A model generated the notes under the pieces. That model had not been told where the DNA came from, did not search any database, and saw nothing but the letters and a program-made list of their open reading frames with translations. Of a stretch of 64,000 nt of DNA, positions 59,891 through 64,000 are shown piece after piece. Made by a program: the position numbers and the translations under genes. The stretch spans positions 186,001-250,000 of the forward strand of contig NZ_ATAO01000206.1 in the NCBI RefSeq assembly GCF_000455825.1. Direction: 5' to 3'. Positions within the stretch are counted from its first letter, which is position 1. The number at the start of each line of letters is the position of its first letter. The DNA is from Microbacterium maritypicum MF109. GTDB taxonomy: Bacteria; Actinomycetota; Actinomycetes; Actinomycetales; Microbacteriaceae.

Positions 59891-59973
59891 GCCGGCGTGG
59901 CGGAATGGCAGACGCGGAGCACTCAAAATGCTTTGTCCGAAAGGGCGTGTGGGTTCGAGTCCCACCGCCGGCA
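59891..59973 (+). tRNA. tRNA-Leu(CAA)
   Basis: Acceptor stem GCCGGCG (59891-59897) pairs with CGCCGGC (59966-59972). The anticodon arm is GAGCA-CTCAAAA-TGCTT with anticodon CAA, a type-II variable arm follows (TGTCCGAAAGGGCG), and the T arm is GTGGG-TTCGAGT-CCCAC. Discriminator A at 59973 and no encoded CCA. Confidence 0.95.
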
Positions 59974-60056
59974 CCCTCGATGAGACTCCCTCCGTCGTCT
60001 CCTCCGCGCCCACCGGCCCCCTCCCTCGAAACGGCCCCGTGCGCTAGAAAGTCCTT

Positions 60057-61316
60057 ATGCACGAAGGCGACGACCTGCCTGCCGCACACGCTGCGCGTCC
60101 GCGACGTCGGCGCCGTGCCCTCATCGCCATCGGCGCCGTCCTCGCCGTGGCTCTCATGCTCCTCGCCGCCGAGGTGACACGGAGAACCCTCGCCGAGCAG
60201 GACGAAGCCCGAGCGGATCCCGCGTTCTACACCCTCCCCTCTCCCCCACCCCGGGGAGATCCGGGCGAGATCATCCGCATCGAGTCGATCGAGAGCGCAC
60301 CCGTGGGCGCCGTCGCGTGGCGCGTGATCTACCACTCCCGCGATCTCGTGGGGGCGGACATCCCTGTCTCCGGCGTGGTGATCATCCCGGACGGGCCTGC
60401 TCCCGAGGGCGGACGCACCGTGATCTCCTGGGGCCATCCCACCACCGGTGCGGCATCGACGTGTGCGCCTTCACGCGGCCTGGATCCGTTCCAGTACATC
60501 GAGGGGATGCATGAGCTGCTCGCCGAGGGCTACGCGGTCGTGGCCACCGACTATCCGGGGCTCGGCGTCGAAGGCGCGTCGTCGTATCTGCTCGGCGTGC
60601 CCGAGTCCAACAGTGTGCTCGACATCGTCCGGGCGGCGCGACGGATCGACGACGCACACGTGAGCGACCGGGTCGTGCTGTGGGGACACTCGCAAGGCGG
60701 GCAGGCTGTGCTCTTCGCTGCGGAACGTGCAGCGGAGTACGCGCACGAGCTCACGATCGAAGGTGTCGCCGTGGCGGCCCCCGCAGCGAACCTGAACGCT
60801 CTGATGACCGACGACATCGTGAACCTCTCCGGCGTCACGATCGCCTCCTTCGCCGTCCCGGCCTACGAGGCCGCCTACGCCGAGCAGTACGGAGCCACAG
60901 AGATCACCGGCATCCTCACCCCCGCCGGGCTGAAGGCGACACCGGCGATGGCCGCCCTGTGCCTGCTCACCCAGAACGATGAGATCCACGCGATCGCCGA
61001 TCCCCTGGTCGGCGGATACGTCCGGAGCGATCCCGCCACGACGGAACCGTGGCAGACGATGTTGCAGGAGAACAGTGCGGGGAACAGTCCCGTCAGAGTG
61101 CCCGTCTTCGTCGGCCAGGGAGAAGCCGACGAACTCGTGCTGCCGAGCGCGACCGAGGACTACGTGAAGCTGCTGTGCACGCAGAACGCCGAGGTGACGT
61201 TCCACCGCTACTCCGGCGTCACCCATGGCCTCGCCGCCTATGCCTCCCTGCCGGACCTGCTGCTGTGGCTCCCGACGCTGGACGGAGACCGCGCAGAGAC
61301 TGACGGCTGCCGGTGA
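60057..61316 (+). CDS. Secreted or membrane-anchored lipase-family alpha/beta hydrolase
   Basis: A 419-residue protein. A basic N-terminus (RPRRRRRALIA) precedes one membrane helix or uncleaved signal (IGAVLAVALMLLAAEV, about residues 24-39). The hydrolase domain has HPTTGAAST, the nucleophile elbow VLWGHSQGGQAVLFAAE (near residue 205), the acid region VFVGQGEADELVLP and the His in GVTHGLAAY. This is the secretory lipase (LIP) family seen in actinobacteria and fungi. TAGAAA lies 6 nt before ATG 60057, a weak leaderless-type -10. Confidence 0.85.
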   Translation: MHEGDDLPAAHAARPRRRRRALIAIGAVLAVALMLLAAEVTRRTLAEQDEARADPAFYTLPSPPPRGDPGEIIRIESIESAPVGAVAWRVIYHSRDLVGADIPVSGVVIIPDGPAPEGGRTVISWGHPTTGAASTCAPSRGLDPFQYIEGMHELLAEGYAVVATDYPGLGVEGASSYLLGVPESNSVLDIVRAARRIDDAHVSDRVVLWGHSQGGQAVLFAAERAAEYAHELTIEGVAVAAPAANLNALMTDDIVNLSGVTIASFAVPAYEAAYAEQYGATEITGILTPAGLKATPAMAALCLLTQNDEIHAIADPLVGGYVRSDPATTEPWQTMLQENSAGNSPVRVPVFVGQGEADELVLPSATEDYVKLLCTQNAEVTFHRYSGVTHGLAAYASLPDLLLWLPTLDGDRAETDGCR

Positions 61317-61338
61317 CGTTCTGATCCTCGGCGACGAA

Positions 61339-62022
61339 CTATTCCGCGAGGACCGCGAGTTCCGCCAGGACCCGAGGATTCGCGAGGATCCGGAAGTGCC
61401 CGCCCGTGTCGAGGCGGACGTTCTTGGCTCCGGCGAGTTCGCTCCCCTCCGGGATATGGGGGTCGAACGCCGCATAGACCGACACGATCCGCCCGTTCAC
61501 CGTGAGCTGCTGCGCGAGGCTCACGATCGACGGGTCTTCCGGTGAGAACTCCCGCAGAGCGCGCGACAGCATGAGCCGGGCATAGCGCGAACCCCCGAAC
61601 GGGGTCGCGATCGCGAGCATCGAACGCACTCGCTCGCCCGCGGGACCCGTCATCACGACCTTTCCCGCGAGACCCCCTTTGCTGTGGGCGACGAGGATCA
61701 CATCGTCGAGCCCGTTCTCCGTCAGGAACGCCTCCACAGCCCGCGCCATGTCCGCCACCGGTCGCTGATTCCGGTGAAGCGTATCGACGATGTGGACCGG
61801 ATGCCCGCGGTCGTGCATGGCGGCGACGAGCGGCTGCAGGAACCGCCACGTCTCATAGACGCCCGGAAGGACGATGATGTGCGCCGCACTCCCGGATGCG
61901 AAGGATGCCGGATCGGTGCGGTCGAACATCGCGCGCACCTGCCAGTACCCGGCGTACACGTAGTCGGCGATCCACCACCCCGCGTTCTTCAGCACGCCGA
62001 TGACGGGCTCCTCCGACGACAC
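61339..62022 (-). CDS. Alpha/beta hydrolase, esterase/lipase-like
   Basis: About 227 residues. The start of the fold is HIIVLPGVYETWRFLQPLVA, and the nucleophile elbow is VAHSKGGLAGKVV (AHSxGG), followed by IATPFGGSRYARL. The His near the end (TGGHFRILANPRVLAEL) could complete the triad. The start is uncertain: GTG 62022 with GGAG upstream is preferred over GTG 62025; TAGTTT about 25 nt further up is a likely -10 box. The substrate is unknown. Confidence 0.8.
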   Translation of the reverse strand: MSSEEPVIGVLKNAGWWIADYVYAGYWQVRAMFDRTDPASFASGSAAHIIVLPGVYETWRFLQPLVAAMHDRGHPVHIVDTLHRNQRPVADMARAVEAFLTENGLDDVILVAHSKGGLAGKVVMTGPAGERVRSMLAIATPFGGSRYARLMLSRALREFSPEDPSIVSLAQQLTVNGRIVSVYAAFDPHIPEGSELAGAKNVRLDTGGHFRILANPRVLAELAVLAE

Positions 62023-62060
62023 CACGGCTCCATGAGTGAAAACTACCCGATGCGCATGAC

Positions 62061-62092
62061 AGAGGGGGCGGGACCGAAGTCCCGCCCCCTCT
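62061..62092 (-). terminator. Terminator downstream of pyk
   Basis: AGAGGGGGCGGGAC (62061-62074) pairs perfectly over 14 bp with GTCCCGCCCCCTCT (62079-62092). Read on the minus strand the loop is TTCG closed by C-G, the very stable UUCG tetraloop. There is no real T run; the hairpin is 12 bp beyond the pyk stop codon. Confidence 0.85.
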
Positions 62093-62104
62093 GGATGCTG
62101 TGCG

Positions 62105-63553
62105 TCAGACGCCGGCCTTGTAGATCGGAGCTGCACCGCGGATCGCATCGCCGACCTTGTGCACACGAAGGTCGTTCGTCGATCCGACGATTCCGGGAGG
62201 GGAGCCGGAGATCACGACGACCTTGTCCCCTTCCTCGGCGAGACCGTTGCCGAGCAGATACTCGTCGACCTGGTGATACATCAGGTCGGTGTGCTGCACC
62301 ATGTCGACCAGGGTCGAACGGATGCCCCAGGTCAGCGCCATTCGGCGACGGATGCCCGGCTCGGGCGTAAACGCAATCATCGGGATGCGCGAGCGCAGGC
62401 GCGACAGACGACGCGCGGAGTCGCCCGACTGGGTGAACACGCAGAGGAACTTCGCGTCGACGAACTCGGCGACCTCGAGAGCAGCAAGCGTGATGGCACC
62501 ACCCTGGGTGCGGGGCTTGGTCGTGAGGGGCGCGATGCGCTCCAAGCCGTGCTCTTCCGTGGACGCGATGATCCGCGCCATGGTCTCGACGACGACCACC
62601 GGGTAGTCGCCGACGCTGGTCTCACCCGACAGCATGACCGCGTCCGCGCCGTCGAGCACGGCGTTCGCGACATCCGAGGTCTCGGCGCGGGTCGGCACCG
62701 GGCTGCTGATCATCGACTCGAGCATCTGCGTCGCGACGATGACCGGCTTGGCCATACGACGCGCGATCTCGACGGCGCGCTTCTGCACGATCGGCACGGC
62801 CTCGAGCGGAAGTTCCACACCGAGGTCGCCACGAGCGACCATAATCGCGTCGAACGCGTCGACGATCTCTTCGAGCGCGTCGACGGCCTGCGGCTTCTCG
62901 ACCTTGGCGATGACAGGGACGCGGACGCCCTCTTCCGCCATGATCTCGTGCACACGCTCGACGTCGGCGGCGTTGCGCACGAACGACAGGGCGATCAGGT
63001 CGGCACCGATGCGCAGACCCCAGCGCAGGTCGTCTTCGTCCTTCTCGCTCAGCGCGGGGACGTTGACGGCGACGCCGGGCAGGTTGATGCCCTTGTTGTT
63101 GGACACGGCACCGGCGACGATGACCTTGGTCGTGACGGTGACGCCGTCGGTCTCGACGACCTCGACCCGGACCTTGCCGTCGTCGATCAGGAGGAAGTCT
63201 CCCGGCTTGACGTCATGCGGCAGACCCTTGAAGGTCGTCCCGCTGATGTCCTTGTTGCCGATGATGTCTTCGGTGGTGATCTTGAAGATGTCGCCCTTGG
63301 CGAGTTCGTAGGGGCCGTTCTCGAACTTGCCGAGACGGATCTTCGGACCCTGCAGGTCGACGAGGATGGCGACGGCACGGCCGGCGTCTTCTGCGGCACG
63401 ACGCACATTGGCGTAGTTGTTCTCGTGCACGGAGTAGTCGCCGTGGCTGAGGTTCAGTCGAGCGACATCCACCCCCGCATCGATCAGTGCGCGCACCGTC
63501 TCATAGGTGGAGGTGGCGGGGCCCAGGGTGGCGACGATTTTCGCGCGTCTCAA
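62105..63553 (-). CDS. pyk: Pyruvate kinase (TTG start)
   Basis: A 482-residue glycolytic enzyme converting phosphoenolpyruvate and ADP to pyruvate and ATP. It begins LRRAKIVATLGPATS and shows ARLNLSHGDYSVHENN, LVDLQGPKIRLG, the active-site signature VPVIAKVEKPQAVDALEEIV and DAIMVARGDLGVELPLEAVP then QKRAVE and VATQMLESMISSPVPTRAE. A C-terminal allosteric domain follows. No ATG or GTG lies near the conserved N-terminus; TTG 63553 with GGAGAAA 5 nt upstream gives the canonical start MRRAKIV. An ATG 90 nt further up adds residues not typical of the family. Confidence 0.94.
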   Translation of the reverse strand: MRRAKIVATLGPATSTYETVRALIDAGVDVARLNLSHGDYSVHENNYANVRRAAEDAGRAVAILVDLQGPKIRLGKFENGPYELAKGDIFKITTEDIIGNKDISGTTFKGLPHDVKPGDFLLIDDGKVRVEVVETDGVTVTTKVIVAGAVSNNKGINLPGVAVNVPALSEKDEDDLRWGLRIGADLIALSFVRNAADVERVHEIMAEEGVRVPVIAKVEKPQAVDALEEIVDAFDAIMVARGDLGVELPLEAVPIVQKRAVEIARRMAKPVIVATQMLESMISSPVPTRAETSDVANAVLDGADAVMLSGETSVGDYPVVVVETMARIIASTEEHGLERIAPLTTKPRTQGGAITLAALEVAEFVDAKFLCVFTQSGDSARRLSRLRSRIPMIAFTPEPGIRRRMALTWGIRSTLVDMVQHTDLMYHQVDEYLLGNGLAEEGDKVVVISGSPPGIVGSTNDLRVHKVGDAIRGAAPIYKAGV

Positions 63554-63611
63554 AGATTTCTCCAGGGTAGAAGTGGGGGAAGGTAAATCAGGCGACGGTG
63601 CCGGCCTCAGC

Positions 63612-64000
63612 CTACGCGGGCTGGAGACCGATCGCGACATCACTCGGGCGCACCGGCTCGGGGAGCACGGTGGTGCCCATCAGGAACCGGTCGACGTTCG
63701 CCGCCGCCGCACGCCCTTCAGCGATGGCCCACACGATGAGCGACTGTCCGCGTCCGGCGTCACCGGCCACGAACACGCCGGGAACCGTCGACTCGTACGA
63801 GGAGTCGCGACGGAACGCACCCCGGTCGGTCACCTGCGGAAGCGTGTCCTCGGTGTATCCGCCCTGCTCGGGACCGGTGAATCCCATCGCTATCAGGATG
63901 AGGTCGGCCGGGATCTCGCGCTCGGTGCCGCTCTTGGGCACGCGACGACCGTCGACGTACTCCGTCTCCGCCACACGCAGCGCTCGGACCTCGCCGACCT
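63612..64000 (-). CDS. gltD: Glutamate synthase small subunit (GltD), C-terminal fragment
   Basis: The frame runs off the right edge, so only the last 128 or so residues are visible. They show the NADPH/FAD oxidoreductase end of GltD: ADLILIAMGFTGPEQ and VPGVFVAGDAGRGQSLIVWA, then IAEGRAAAANVDRFLMGTT. GltD passes electrons from NADPH to the large subunit to make glutamate. It lies 58 bp upstream of pyk on the same strand. Confidence 0.9.
   Translation of the reverse strand, partial: VGEVRALRVAETEYVDGRRVPKSGTEREIPADLILIAMGFTGPEQGGYTEDTLPQVTDRGAFRRDSSYESTVPGVFVAGDAGRGQSLIVWAIAEGRAAAANVDRFLMGTTVLPEPVRPSDVAIGLQPA

Noticed and set aside
62159..63586. A 475-residue open frame on the plus strand
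   Set aside because: Antisense to pyk, which shows all pyruvate kinase motifs.

Overview
The window is a 64 kb piece of a high-G+C actinobacterial chromosome, most likely from the family Microbacteriaceae and probably the genus Microbacterium. Four things point that way. There is an actinobacteria-specific RNA polymerase partner (RbpA). There are actinobacterial gene neighbourhoods (pafBC-tatAC-helY-lnt-rbpA; bkd plus leucine-catabolism genes ordered as in Mycobacterium tuberculosis). There are small proteins that resemble families I associate with Microbacteriaceae (DUF6458-like and DUF7882-like). And many start codons sit 6-7 nt after a TANNNT -10 box, the mark of leaderless transcripts. 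The genus call is inference from gene content; no rRNA gene is present. I see no insertion sequence, prophage, CRISPR array or replication origin. This is mostly core chromosome with a more accessory stretch at about 40-54 kb.

Layout, 1-24 kb: the tail of a gamma-carbonic-anhydrase-like gene, a CAT-anticodon tRNA, and a divergent pair of a three-cysteine winged-helix regulator and a flavohaemoprotein (nitric-oxide detoxification). Next come small membrane and regulatory genes, then a branched-chain amino-acid block: an Lrp-type regulator divergent from a branched-chain 2-oxoacid dehydrogenase operon (E1alpha, E1beta, E2). A TetR regulator follows, divergent from a five-gene acyl-CoA operon (biotin-dependent carboxylase beta and alpha, acyl-CoA dehydrogenase, MaoC hydratase, CitE-like lyase). 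Together these cover most of leucine breakdown. E3 and the CoA transferase are not here. A 16-bp tandem repeat separates this operon from a convergent phosphatase/sirtuin pair. An rRNA/tRNA 2'-O-methyltransferase, an SGNH hydrolase, an SF2 helicase, a ferritin-like/VIT1 transporter and tRNA-Leu(GAG) follow.

Layout, 24-40 kb (core): an M20 peptidase, uppP, a PAC2 protein, a HAD phosphatase, then trmI, an FKBP lipoprotein, pafB, pafC, tatA, tatC, helY and lnt on one strand, many joined by 4-bp overlaps. rbpA, a glycerophosphodiester phosphodiesterase, an SPFH protein and NfeD run the other way. The mpa-dop-pup-pafA block that many actinobacteria carry between trmI and pafBC is absent from this position.

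Layout, 40-54 kb (accessory): an AraC regulator, a VOC protein and a UvrA-like ABC ATPase form a possible drug-tolerance cassette. Then come a methyltransferase, a HIT protein, a P-loop kinase, a double GNAT protein, a second VOC protein, two MFS transporters, an arginase-fold protein, a formylglycine-generating-enzyme-like protein that appears to lack the catalytic cysteines, a second SGNH hydrolase and a luciferase-like monooxygenase.

Layout, 54-64 kb (core): a DUF885 peptidase-like protein, polA, a hotdog thioesterase, a GNAT enzyme, an ANTAR response regulator (PdtaR type), tRNA-Leu(CAA), two alpha/beta hydrolases, pyruvate kinase with a TTG start, and the end of gltD. No single wholly new system stands out. 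The most interesting points are the Fe-S-type regulator beside hmp, two well-defined operator/promoter regions controlling branched-chain catabolism, a coupled 13-codon leader ORF, a both-strand stop-codon repeat, and the missing pupylation block.
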